In this document: piece after piece, positions 42,703 through 50,943 of the stretch | How positions within the stretch are numbered: the stretch's first letter is position 1 | How the letters are laid out: every line of letters begins with the position of its first letter | Origin: Candidatus Bipolaricaulota bacterium | GTDB taxonomy: Bacteria; Bipolaricaulota; Bipolaricaulia; Bipolaricaulales; Bipolaricaulaceae | Direction of reading: 5' to 3' | NCBI GenBank assembly: GCA_014360995.1 | Contig: JACIWL010000006.1 | Location: 1-60,219, forward strand | Length of the DNA stretch: 60,219 nucleotides | Made by a program: the position numbers and the translations under genes | Notes under the pieces: generated by a model | Told to the model about the DNA's origin: nothing | The model's input: the letters and a program-made list of their open reading frames with translations, nothing else | Databases searched by the model: none

Positions 42703-43406
42703 CGGATCAGGATCTCCTCGCGCTGGAAAATTTTTACGCCCAGGAACAACAGAACTGCATTCAACACAAGGAGGATGCCGCCCTCGATCCCCACAAACTT
42801 CAGGTCCACCGCCGTCAGGCGGGCCGAATAGACGATGAGGGGGACAAGGCTTGGGACCACGGCAAGACCGGCAAATTGGTAGGCGGCGCGGGAATCTGTG
42901 GACCGAGAGGAGATGATCATTGCCACCAGGGCCGCAAAAAGAGCCATGAGGGGGGAAAGGGCGAAGATGGAAAGAAGCCAAGGTAAACTCAAAACTCCCT
43001 CCGGGACGCCTCCCGGGATCACTTGGGAGGCAAAAATTAGAAAAAGCCCAAAAACTCCCCAGGTGAGCAAAACCGCAGGAACCACAGCCACGATGGATTT
43101 TCCCAGAAAAAGCTCAAGATCCGAAAGAGGGGTGGCCAAAAGGGGCTCTAGCGTCCCCTGCTCCTTTTCTCCCACCACGGAATACACGGCCAAGGTCACG
43201 GGGATCATCACGGGAAGGATGAGGAAATAAAGGAGCGCGGCGTTGAAAAGGGCGGCCTGGCCCTCGGGTGGAAGCCCTCGCCCCTGCCACACCATGTACC
43301 CGGCAAATCCTCCCATAAAAAGGGGCATGAAGGTGCAGCCAAACAAAACCATCTTAATCCTAAAAAGCTCCGCCCACTCCTTAAGGACGAGGACCTTAAG
43401 CCGCAT
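42693..43406 (-). CDS. ABC-2 type transporter permease
   Basis: The protein has six hydrophobic segments and the ABC-2/NatB-like pattern: an N-terminal helix (LKEWAELFRIKMVLF), AVYSVVGEKEQGTLEPLLAT (the conserved EKExGTLExLL coupling motif), and C-terminal helices ending near LVLNAVLLFLGVKIF. It pairs with the ATPase gene in front, which overlaps it by 11 bases, to form an exporter. The substrate (sodium, drug, lipid or other) is unknown. Confidence 0.88.
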   Translation of the reverse strand: MRLKVLVLKEWAELFRIKMVLFGCTFMPLFMGGFAGYMVWQGRGLPPEGQAALFNAALLYFLILPVMIPVTLAVYSVVGEKEQGTLEPLLATPLSDLELFLGKSIVAVVPAVLLTWGVFGLFLIFASQVIPGGVPEGVLSLPWLLSIFALSPLMALFAALVAMIISSRSTDSRAAYQFAGLAVVPSLVPLIVYSARLTAVDLKFVGIEGGILLVLNAVLLFLGVKIFQREEILIRWK

Positions 43407-44328
43407 TGCCGCCCTCCACGAGCTCCAAATAGACCTCCTCCAGCGTTCGCTCCTCTTCCGTAACGTAGAGGATCTCCGCGCCTAGCTCCACAAGCCTCCG
43501 CACTAAAAGGGGGTTATGTCGCTCCGGCTCCTCCACGGCCACAAAGAGCTTGTTCCCATCCAGAGAAGCCCCGCGCACGAAGGGAAAACCCAGGGCCGAA
43601 GGAAGTTCAGGCCGGGGGTTGGCTAAAGTCACCACCACCCGTCGGCCAAAGAGACGCTCCTTGAGCTCGGAAGGGGAGCCTAAAGCGATGAGCTTTGTTT
43701 TGAGGACGGCGATGCGGTGGCAAAGCCGCTCCGCCTCGGAGAGGTTGTGGGTGCAAAGGAGGATGGCCCGATGGGCCAGGGAAAGCTCGGCCAAAAGCTC
43801 CCGCACCTCTTTCGCCGCCTCCGGGTCGAGGCCGCTTGTGGGCTCGTCCAAAAGCAACACCGGGGGATCGTGGATGAGGGCCCGCGCCAGGGCCAGCCGT
43901 TGCCGGAGCCCTTTGGAAAGGGTGGCCACGGGCTCATCGGCCCGCGGGGCTAGGCCGACCAAGGCAAGCGTCTCCGCGATGCGGTGCGGATCCCGTACCC
44001 CATAAAGCTCGGCAAAGAAGCGGAGGTTTTGACGAGCCGTAAGGCGCTTGTAGAAACCCGGATTTTCCGGGACCACACCCACGTTAGGGCGAACTTTGCT
44101 GGGCTCCTTCGTGACGCTGTGGCCAGCCACAACGGCCTCACCCGCGGAGGGCGCTAAAAGTCCGGCAAGCATACGCACGGTGGTGGTCTTCCCCGCGCCG
44201 TTGGGCCCCAAAAGCCCCAAAACCTCCCCGGCCCTGACTTCCATCGTCAGCTCCACCACCGCCGGCCGGGTCCCAAAATAGCGGGTCAGCCCCTCGGTGC
44301 AGATCAGCGGGCTGGCACCTCCGCCCAA
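43396..44328 (-). CDS. ABC transporter ATP-binding protein
   Basis: Walker A LLGPNGAGKTTTVRMLAGLL, Q-loop near NVGVVPENPGFYKRLTARQN, signature LSKGLRQRLALARALIHDP, Walker B VLLLDEPTSGLDPEAA, and the H-loop CTHNLSEAERLC are complete. The DrrA/NatA/CcmA-like C-terminal extension is present. The open frame begins with TTG 44328; GGAGGTG inside the first codons leaves the true start uncertain. It overlaps the GNAT gene upstream by 25 bases and the permease by 11, so it is part of one operon. Confidence 0.92.
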   Translation of the reverse strand: MGGGASPLICTEGLTRYFGTRPAVVELTMEVRAGEVLGLLGPNGAGKTTTVRMLAGLLAPSAGEAVVAGHSVTKEPSKVRPNVGVVPENPGFYKRLTARQNLRFFAELYGVRDPHRIAETLALVGLAPRADEPVATLSKGLRQRLALARALIHDPPVLLLDEPTSGLDPEAAKEVRELLAELSLAHRAILLCTHNLSEAERLCHRIAVLKTKLIALGSPSELKERLFGRRVVVTLANPRPELPSALGFPFVRGASLDGNKLFVAVEEPERHNPLLVRRLVELGAEILYVTEEERTLEEVYLELVEGGNAA

Positions 44329-44843
44329 CTCTCCGCCTCCGCCACCATGGTCACAATTTTCCCGCTGCCAAGCGGCCGCAAAAGCGTTAAAAACCAGGGT
44401 GAAGACGTCTCCACAAACCCCGCCTTTTTATAGGCCCGAATGGCCCGGTGATTCTCTTTGTGCACGTGCAAAACCACCCTTTTTAGGCCGAGTTGTCGAA
44501 AGGCGTATTGCAAAAGGAGGCGCAGCGCCTCCGGGCCATAGCCTTTACCCCAACAATCCTTCTCTCCAAGGACGATGCCGAGCTCGGCCTCCCTTTCCTC
44601 CCAGCGAATGGTGTGGAGGCTGCAGTTGCCGATGTGCCGCCCGTCGTGGAGGACGATGGCGAAGTGGACGGAATCCGGGGAGGTGTAAACCCGATGGAGC
44701 CACTCGTCCCAGGAGATGGGGAGGAGCGGCCAAGCCGGCAGGATCCAGCGGGCCACCTCTGGGTCCGCCACCCACTTCCGTGTTTGCATGAGGTGCCCGG
44801 GGCCAAAGGGCCTGAGCCTTAGCCGCTCCCCCCGGATCTCCAA
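44304..44843 (-). CDS. GNAT-family acetyltransferase, RimJ/RimL type
   Basis: The N terminus MEIRGERLRLRPFGPGHL is the standard RimJ/RimL opening; ELGIVLGEKDCWGKGYGPEA carries the acetyl-CoA loop GKGYG, and LHVHKENHRAIRAYKKAGF is the last motif with the conserved Asn and Tyr. 179 aa is normal. A TTG starts the frame nine bases after the stop of the pyrophosphatase gene; no strong ribosome-binding site is seen. The substrate could be a protein N terminus or a small amine. Confidence 0.85.
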   Translation of the reverse strand: MEIRGERLRLRPFGPGHLMQTRKWVADPEVARWILPAWPLLPISWDEWLHRVYTSPDSVHFAIVLHDGRHIGNCSLHTIRWEEREAELGIVLGEKDCWGKGYGPEALRLLLQYAFRQLGLKRVVLHVHKENHRAIRAYKKAGFVETSSPWFLTLLRPLGSGKIVTMVAEAESWAEVPAR

Positions 44844-44852
44844 AACGCCACC

Positions 44853-47027
44853 TCAGCGGAGGAACCAGGGATAAACCGGGAAGAGGGAGGCGAAAAGGAG
44901 GGAGATGACGCTCATGAGCTTGATGAGGATATCGAGGCTTGGACCAACGGTGTCCTTGAGGGGGTCGCCCACGGTGTCGGCCACCACGCCCGCGGCGTGG
45001 GCCTCCGAGCCCTTTCCACCAAAATGGCCCTCCTCCACATATTTTTTGGCGTTGTCCATGGCTCCCCCGGCATTGGCACAGAAGATCGCCAGCATGATCG
45101 CAGAAAGCAAGCCTCCCACAAGGAAGCCGGCCAAGGTATACCGACCAAAAACGAGTCCAATAAAGAGGGGCATGACCACGGCAAGAAGGGAGGGAACCAC
45201 CATCCTTCTAACTCCATTGTGGGCGGTGATGGTGATGCAGCGCCGGTAGTCAGGAACATCTTCTCCGCTCATGAGCTTGGGGTTTTCCCTAAACTGTCTT
45301 CTTATCTCTTGCACCATCACGTCCGCTGTTCTGGATACGGCCCGGATGAGCATGGCCGAGAAGACATAGGTAACCATGGCTCCCACGACGAGGCCAGCCA
45401 TCACGAGACCGCCAACCTCAGGGCTCACTAGGGGCACGTTGGGAAGATGGACCTCTTCGGCCCGGGCGGCCGCGGACCAAAGATAAGCGGCAATGAGACC
45501 GATCGCGGCAAAGGCCGCCGAACCGATGGCAAATCCCTTTCCGATGGCTGCAGTGGTATTTCCAATGGAGTCCAAAACGTCGCATTGCTCACGCACTTTG
45601 GGATCAAGCTTGGCCATGGTGGCGATACCAGCGGCGTTGTCGCCAATCGGCCCATAGGAGTCCATGGAGACCATGATCCCCACAAACGTAAGCATGCCCA
45701 TTCCGGCAAAGGCCACGGCCAAAAGCCCGCCGATCTGATAGGCCACAACGATGGCGATGGCCAGGATGACACAGACTAAAAGTGTGGAACTCATGCCCAC
45801 CGCCATTCCCTCAGTCACCCCGACAGCGGGGCCGGACTGGTACATTCTGGCAAGCTCTCGGGTTGGCCGATAACGGGCGGAGGTGTAGTACTCGGAGATA
45901 AACCCGATCAGAACCCCACTGACGATGCCCAAAAGGAGGCTATAGAAGGGAACGAAGTTGAAGGGCGAAATCCAGGTGATGATGGCGGCGAAGCCAGCGG
46001 TCAAGACAGCAGCTAAGGTGAAACCATTCATCAAGATCCTTTCCATATCCTCCCGCCGGCGAGAATAGCGGACGTACATGACGGCAAAGAGGCTGGCCAC
46101 AATTCCTCCAGCACCAAAGAGAATGGGAAGAAGTACAAACCACCAATAGTTGGCTTCCAAGGTGGCAGGATCCATGATCCCGTACTTTGCCAAAAGCCCC
46201 TGAATATCGGGGTTGAAGCGGCCAACAAAAATGTAAAGGGCAATGACGATCACAGCGATGATGGAGCCCACGAAGGACTCAAGGAGGTCAGCCCCGAGCC
46301 CTCCCACGTCGCCCACGTTATCACCCACGTTGTCGGCGATGGCCGCGGGATTGCGGGGGTCATCCTCGGGGATCTTGAGCTCCACCTTTCCCACGAGGTC
46401 CGCGGCCATGTCTGCAGCCTTTGTATAAATCCCCCCTCCAACTCGGTCAAAGAGGGCCACCAAAGAAGCGCCAGCGGAATAAGCGGAGACGATCAAAGCG
46501 GCCTTGATGAAGTTCACATCGGCTCCGGGAATCCCGAATACGGTCTTTGTCATGATCTGAAGAACTAAAGGATCGAATTCCCGGCGGAAAAGCCAAATCA
46601 CAAAGACCAAGCCGGCGAAGGCCAGGCCTGCTACGGCGATCCCCATCACCGAGCCTCCGGTGAAGGCCACGGTTAAAGCTTCGCGGATGGAACGGCGGAC
46701 GGCGTTTGTCGTACGGGCGTTGGCCAAAGTGGCGGCGTTCATGCCAATGAAGCCCGCGGCCATGGAGAGAGCGGAGCCGAGCCAGAAGGCCAAGGCCACT
46801 TCCCAGTAAAAGAGGGCCCAAAGGATGGCCCCAATAATAAGAAGGGTCACGGCCATGACCTTCGCCTCAGCGATCATGAAGGCCCAGGCCCCCTCCCGGA
46901 TGAATCCTTGGATCTTGCGCATCCGTTCGTCACCAGGATCCCGCCGCATGACGTAATAAGTTCCGTAAGCGGACCAGAACAAAGCAGCTATGGCCACTAG
47001 GCCGCTTGCCGCCAAGAATGCCCCCAT
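44853..47027 (-). CDS. hppA: membrane-bound pyrophosphatase, K+-dependent type
   Basis: The integral membrane enzyme (about 15-16 helices, 724 aa) couples PPi hydrolysis to pumping of H+ and/or Na+. The PPi site motifs are present: AADLVGKVELKIPEDDPRNP, DNVGDNVGDVGGLGADLLES, and the C-terminal KAASDTVGDP-like VADTVGDPLKDTVGP. The segment GNTTAAIGKGFAIGSAA has Ala where K+-independent pumps have Lys, marking the K+-dependent subgroup, which includes the Na+ pumps. ATG 47027 follows AAGGAGGGG; the longer frame upstream has no such site. PPi from acs and other ligases is a natural fuel. Confidence 0.95.
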   Translation of the reverse strand: MGAFLAASGLVAIAALFWSAYGTYYVMRRDPGDERMRKIQGFIREGAWAFMIAEAKVMAVTLLIIGAILWALFYWEVALAFWLGSALSMAAGFIGMNAATLANARTTNAVRRSIREALTVAFTGGSVMGIAVAGLAFAGLVFVIWLFRREFDPLVLQIMTKTVFGIPGADVNFIKAALIVSAYSAGASLVALFDRVGGGIYTKAADMAADLVGKVELKIPEDDPRNPAAIADNVGDNVGDVGGLGADLLESFVGSIIAVIVIALYIFVGRFNPDIQGLLAKYGIMDPATLEANYWWFVLLPILFGAGGIVASLFAVMYVRYSRRREDMERILMNGFTLAAVLTAGFAAIITWISPFNFVPFYSLLLGIVSGVLIGFISEYYTSARYRPTRELARMYQSGPAVGVTEGMAVGMSSTLLVCVILAIAIVVAYQIGGLLAVAFAGMGMLTFVGIMVSMDSYGPIGDNAAGIATMAKLDPKVREQCDVLDSIGNTTAAIGKGFAIGSAAFAAIGLIAAYLWSAAARAEEVHLPNVPLVSPEVGGLVMAGLVVGAMVTYVFSAMLIRAVSRTADVMVQEIRRQFRENPKLMSGEDVPDYRRCITITAHNGVRRMVVPSLLAVVMPLFIGLVFGRYTLAGFLVGGLLSAIMLAIFCANAGGAMDNAKKYVEEGHFGGKGSEAHAAGVVADTVGDPLKDTVGPSLDILIKLMSVISLLFASLFPVYPWFLR

Positions 47028-47067
47028 ATATCCCCTCCTTTCGGGTATTGCGCGGAAAATCGGCGGT

Positions 47068-47096
47068 ACTCTACAGCCCCAGGCGGGATGATTCAA
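47068..47096 (-). promoter_or_regulatory. hppA promoter
   Basis: On the minus strand TTGAAT (47096-47091) and TAGAGT (47073-47068) are separated by 17 bases. A start near 47061 gives a leader of about 34 bases with a strong AAGGAGGGG site. Confidence 0.6.
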
Positions 47097-47255
47097 CCTC
47101 GGCTTATTCTGACCTGTGAAATGGGGAAAGCTAACCCCGGACATGTGTCCAAAAGCTCGGCGACAAACCGGCCCGCTCCCACGCCCACAGGGCCATGACC
47201 CCCAGCGTTATCAGCGCTACTTTGAACCCTAGGACGCGGAAAGGAGGTCGCTGTG

Positions 47256-48212
47256 ATGAGAAAGTTAGGGTTAGTGGTATTTCTCGTGGCCGCGCTGGGT
47301 TTGGCAGGCCCTGCCCAACCCACGGCGGTGAAGCTCGCTCCGGCCGAGGACGAGGTCAAGGCCCTGCGGGAGGCTTGGACAAAAGTCTTGGACGTGTTGG
47401 AGGAATTCCTGGTGGAATTCAAGGGGGCGATCGATACCCTCAACAAGAACGATCAGGATCTCCTCGCCAAGTATCGCGCCCTTGCCGTCCAACTTAAGGA
47501 CTTAGAGGCCAAGCTCCTGCAATTCCAGGAGATGTACGGCCAGAAGATACCGGCCTTGGAAAGGAGCATCGCCGAATGTGCTAATCAAATTGCCGCCCTG
47601 CGCCGAAACCTCGAGGAGGCGATCGCGGGGTATAAGGCTGCAGACGCGGAACTCGAAGCTAAGTTTACAAGCCTTTTTGGGGAGGCGGTAGCAGGGTATA
47701 AGGCCGCAGATGCCGAGTTGGAAGCTAGGCTCACGGCACTAATTGAGGAACTACGCAAGGCTTTGGACACGGCCATTGCCGACTATCGGGCCGCGGACAG
47801 TGACTTGGCCGCAAAGATCGCCGGGCTTGCTGTCCAGATGGATCAATTGGCCTCGCGGGTAAGTGCCCTAGAATCTTACGACATCGGAAACCTCTCCCGC
47901 CGGGTGTTGAGCTTGGAGCAGGCCATCCAGGCCGTCCAAATAAAGATCGAAAACAACCGCGAGAAGATCGCGGCTTTGGAGAAAACCATTGGTGGCCTTA
48001 GCGCGGACATCTCCGCCCTCAAGGATTCCGTGCTAACTTTGGAGGCGCGGGTGAGCGACCACGACCTGCGCCTTGCTGAGCTTGAAAGCAAAGTGGGGAC
48101 CGACATCCAGGACCTCACCGGCCGCCTGGACATGGTACAAACTTTCTCCATTCTCGCTCTCCTTGCAGGAATTGGGGCCATCGTCCTTGTGCTCCTTGGG
48201 ATCGGAGGATGA
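47256..48212 (+). CDS. exported coiled-coil protein with C-terminal membrane anchor
   Basis: A signal peptide (LGLVVFLVAALGLAGPAQ) is followed by about 260 residues that are almost entirely helical and coiled-coil, and a final transmembrane helix (TFSILALLAGIGAIVLVLLG) ending in GIGG. Three related units are visible: AIAGYKAADAELEAKF, AVAGYKAADAELEARL and AIADYRAADSDLAAKI, spaced 22 and 29 residues. The layout recalls the rod-shaped envelope spacer Omp-alpha of Thermotoga, without its SLH domain; homology is not shown. ATG 47256 follows AAAGGAGG, and a GTG lies one codon earlier. A terminator ends the gene. Confidence 0.75.
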   Translation: MRKLGLVVFLVAALGLAGPAQPTAVKLAPAEDEVKALREAWTKVLDVLEEFLVEFKGAIDTLNKNDQDLLAKYRALAVQLKDLEAKLLQFQEMYGQKIPALERSIAECANQIAALRRNLEEAIAGYKAADAELEAKFTSLFGEAVAGYKAADAELEARLTALIEELRKALDTAIADYRAADSDLAAKIAGLAVQMDQLASRVSALESYDIGNLSRRVLSLEQAIQAVQIKIENNREKIAALEKTIGGLSADISALKDSVLTLEARVSDHDLRLAELESKVGTDIQDLTGRLDMVQTFSILALLAGIGAIVLVLLGIGG

Positions 48213-48219
48213 GGAAAGA

Positions 48220-48251
48220 GGGCGCGGCCTCCCCGCGCCCCTTTTCCTTTT
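48220..48251 (+). terminator. terminator after the coiled-coil gene
   Basis: Stem GGGCGCGG (48220-48227) pairs with CCGCGCCC (48233-48240) over eight base pairs with a five-base loop, followed by CTTTTCCTTTT. Confidence 0.85.
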
Positions 48252-48278
48252 GCCTTCGAATGTAACAAAAGTTACACT
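48250..48278 (+). promoter_or_regulatory. promoter and palindromic operator of the HTH-smc-scpAB operon
   Basis: TTGCCT at 48250-48255 and TACACT at 48273-48278 are 17 bases apart. Between and overlapping them is the perfect palindrome TGTAAC-AAAA-GTTACA (48261-48276), whose right arm covers part of the -10 hexamer. A protein bound there would block the polymerase. The HTH gene that follows is the natural candidate, as autorepressor; an FNR/CRP-type protein is less likely because the half-site differs from TTGAT or TGTGA. The ATG at 48290 lies 11 bases after the -10. Confidence 0.6.
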
Positions 48279-48289
48279 TGGGGGCCCAA

Positions 48290-48493
48290 ATGGACCTGGG
48301 AAGGGAGCTCAAACTTTGGCGCCTTCAGCAAGGGCTCAGTAAACGCGCTGTGGCCAAGCTCCTCGGTGTCTCCATCCCAACCCTAACCCGCTGGGAGGAG
48401 GGCTTGGTGGAGCCTCGCGACTATAACCTCCAGCGCATCCAGGACTTTCTGGAAGAGCGCATAAAGAGCCTCTCCGCAAAATCCCGCTCATGA
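48290..48493 (+). CDS. small XRE/Cro-type HTH protein upstream of smc
   Basis: A 67-residue protein consisting almost only of a helix-turn-helix: GRELKLWRLQQGLSKRAVAK, LLGVSIPTLTRWEEGLVEPR, then a short basic helix. The Q/SxxAxxLGVSxxTLxRWEEG pattern is classical HTH_3. ATG 48290 is the first internal ATG; TTG 48278 overlaps the -10 hexamer and is unlikely. Its TGA overlaps the smc ATG (ATGA), so the two genes are translated in step. It probably regulates its own operon through the palindrome at 48261-48276. Confidence 0.8.
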   Translation: MDLGRELKLWRLQQGLSKRAVAKLLGVSIPTLTRWEEGLVEPRDYNLQRIQDFLEERIKSLSAKSRS

Positions 48494-50943
48494 CCACGGC
48501 CATCCGGCATTTGCGCATCGAAGGGTTCAAATCCTTTCGCCGCCTTTCCTTGGACTTCTTCCCCGGATTTACCGCCATCGTTGGGGAAAACGGCGCGGGC
48601 AAATCCAATCTCCTTGAGGCCATCATGTTCGTTTTGGGGCGGAGATCGCGGGGGCTTAGGGCCGAGCGGCTGGAGCACCTCCTCCACACCCCGCCTGGGG
48701 GAGAGCCCGTGGAGGAGGCGGAGGTGACCATCGTTTTGGACAACCGCTCCGGGGTTTTCTCCGAGCTTTTTTCTGACCCAGAAGTCGTCCTTTCCCGGCG
48801 CATTTCCAAAAACGCCACAATTTTTCGGATTCAGGGGAGGCTTGCCTCGGCCCGGGAGGTGGAGGCCCTCCTTTCCTTGGCCAATATCGATCCCAACGGG
48901 TACAACATCGTGGAGCAGGGGACGGTTACGGACGTCTTGGAGGGCTCGGCCCGCCGGCGCCGGGAGATCCTCGAAGAGGTGGCGGGAATTGCCGCCTACG
49001 AGGAGCGCAAGGCCAAGGCCATCGAGGAGCTGGGGCGGGTAAAGGAGCGCCTCAACACGGCGAGGATAGTTTTGGCCGAGCGCAGGGCCCGCTTGGCCGA
49101 GCTTTTCCGCCAGCGCGAGGCCGCCCTCACCTTCCAAACCCTCTCCGCCGAGCGGGATCGCCTTCAGGCCACCCTCCTTTTCCGGCGCTATGAGGCCAAA
49201 AGGGAGGCCCTGGAAAAGGCGTTGCTCCAGGTGGAGCGCCTTCAGGAAGAGGTGGGTGAGCTTTCCGCCGAGGTGGACCGGCTGGACCGGGAGATCGAAG
49301 CGCGGGAACGGCCGGCCGCGGAGAGAAAGCCCAGGGATGACCTCACGGAGTTGATACGCAAAGTCGAGCGACTGCGCGCGGAGCTTTCCGGAAAAGAAGC
49401 AGCCTTAAAGCTTTTGGAGCGGGAAATCGCCACCCTCCGCCAGACCATCGCCGACCTCAGCAAGGTCTCCCCGGAACGTGGCCGGCCCCCGGAAGCAGTG
49501 CTTGCCGTTTTGGACCTTGGCTGGGACGGAATTGTGGGGACACTGGGCGAGCTTGTCCGCGCCCAAGAGGGTTTCGAACAGGCTTTGGCCACGGGCCTGG
49601 GGAACCATGCTCACGACCTCGTGGTGACCACGCGGGATCTGGCCCTCCAATGCGTGCGCTACCTCAAAGAAAAGGGGATTGGCCGCGCGCGCTTTCTCCC
49701 CTTGGATAAGCTCACCCTTTTCCCTGTCTCTCCTCAGGCCCAGGACGCCCGCCGCCTCCCCGGCGTGCTCGGGCTCCTCGCCGATTTTGTGGATTGCCCA
49801 CCGGAGATCCGCCCGGCTTTGCTTTATGTCCTTGGCGATACGTTGGTAGCCGAGTCGCTCGAGGCCGTGCGGGACTTGGAGGGGGTACGGGTGGTGACCG
49901 TGGATGGGGACCTCCTCGAGCGGGGAGGGGCCATCATGGGCGGGGCGGCCCGGCGGAGCCGGGATCCCGGGGTCGCTCTACGGCAGGAGGAGCTTCGCCG
50001 CCGCGAGGAGGAGCGGGCGCAGCTTTCCTCCCAGATCGAAAAAATCTCTCAGGAGCTCAGCCAGGCCGAGGAGGAGTTGAGCCGCCGCGCCCGGGAGGAG
50101 GAGGAACTCCAGGCCGCGCGGGCGAAAGAAGAAGGGGAACTCTTTGCCCTTCGCGAGCGCCGCCGCGAGATCTATCGGGAGCTAGAGAGAAAAAGGGCGA
50201 GCCTGGCCCGCTATGAACGGGAGGCCGCGGAATTGCGGGGGGAGCTCGCGGCATTGGGGGAAGTCCAGCCGCCTTCGGAGCCCGTGCCCGGCTCGCCCGA
50301 GGTCCTCCAAGCCCGCCTGCGCCAGATCGAACGCGAACTTGCATCTTTAGGGGCGGTGAACCTACGCGCCATTGACGAATACGAAGCGGCCTTGGCCGAG
50401 GTCCAGGAGCTCAAAGAACGCGTGGCCACCTTGGAGCGGGAGAAGGAGGAGATCGAACACTTCATCGCCGAGATCGAGCGCAAAAAACGCGAAAAATTCC
50501 TGGAAACGGTGGAGAAAGTGTCCGCGGAGTTGAATCGCCTTTTTGTGCGGCTTTTTGGCGGCGGGGAGGCCCGCCTTTCTTTAGCCGAACCGGGGAACAT
50601 CGCCTCGGATCTCCTCATCCAGGTCCGCCTTCCCGGGAAGGAGCTGCGGGTTTTGGACGCCCTTTCCGGCGGGGAAAGGGCCCTTGTAGCCATCGCGTTT
50701 GTGTTGGCCCTCGCCGCGGGGAGGCCCGCGCCCTTCTATCTCCTCGATGAGGTGGATGCCGCCTTGGATAAAGCCAATTCCGAGCGTCTGGCCCGCCTCC
50801 TTAAGGAGTTCGCAAAAAACGCGCAAGTGATCGTGATCTCCCACAACGAGGAACTTGTGCGTCATGCGGACAGGATCTATGGGGTTGTCCTCCGCCAGGG
50901 GGCTTCGGAAGTTTTAGGGATGGAGCTGGTGCGCCATGCTTGA
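48490..50943 (+). CDS. smc: chromosome segregation protein SMC, compact form
   Basis: SMC with ScpA and ScpB forms the bacterial condensin. The N-terminal head has Walker A VGENGAGKSNLLEAIMFVLG (about 32-40) and NGYNIVEQGTVTDVLEGSAR; the hinge runs from about 336 to 483 (LDLGWDGIVGTLGELV to LERGGAIMGGAAR); the C-terminal head has LSGGERALVAIAFVLA near 724 and FYLLDEVDAALDKANSERLA. The length is only 817 aa against roughly 1150-1200 in most bacteria. The two coiled-coil arms (about 165-335 and 490-665) are near half the usual size, while heads and hinge are intact, so it is a real short SMC and not a truncation. The start overlaps the HTH gene; the end overlaps scpA by eight bases. Confidence 0.95.
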   Translation: MTTAIRHLRIEGFKSFRRLSLDFFPGFTAIVGENGAGKSNLLEAIMFVLGRRSRGLRAERLEHLLHTPPGGEPVEEAEVTIVLDNRSGVFSELFSDPEVVLSRRISKNATIFRIQGRLASAREVEALLSLANIDPNGYNIVEQGTVTDVLEGSARRRREILEEVAGIAAYEERKAKAIEELGRVKERLNTARIVLAERRARLAELFRQREAALTFQTLSAERDRLQATLLFRRYEAKREALEKALLQVERLQEEVGELSAEVDRLDREIEARERPAAERKPRDDLTELIRKVERLRAELSGKEAALKLLEREIATLRQTIADLSKVSPERGRPPEAVLAVLDLGWDGIVGTLGELVRAQEGFEQALATGLGNHAHDLVVTTRDLALQCVRYLKEKGIGRARFLPLDKLTLFPVSPQAQDARRLPGVLGLLADFVDCPPEIRPALLYVLGDTLVAESLEAVRDLEGVRVVTVDGDLLERGGAIMGGAARRSRDPGVALRQEELRRREEERAQLSSQIEKISQELSQAEEELSRRAREEEELQAARAKEEGELFALRERRREIYRELERKRASLARYEREAAELRGELAALGEVQPPSEPVPGSPEVLQARLRQIERELASLGAVNLRAIDEYEAALAEVQELKERVATLEREKEEIEHFIAEIERKKREKFLETVEKVSAELNRLFVRLFGGGEARLSLAEPGNIASDLLIQVRLPGKELRVLDALSGGERALVAIAFVLALAAGRPAPFYLLDEVDAALDKANSERLARLLKEFAKNAQVIVISHNEELVRHADRIYGVVLRQGASEVLGMELVRHA

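Noticed and set aside
48520-48536. tRNA T-arm-like GGTTCAAATCC
   Set aside because: It is part of the smc codons for EGFKSF and no cloverleaf surrounds it.
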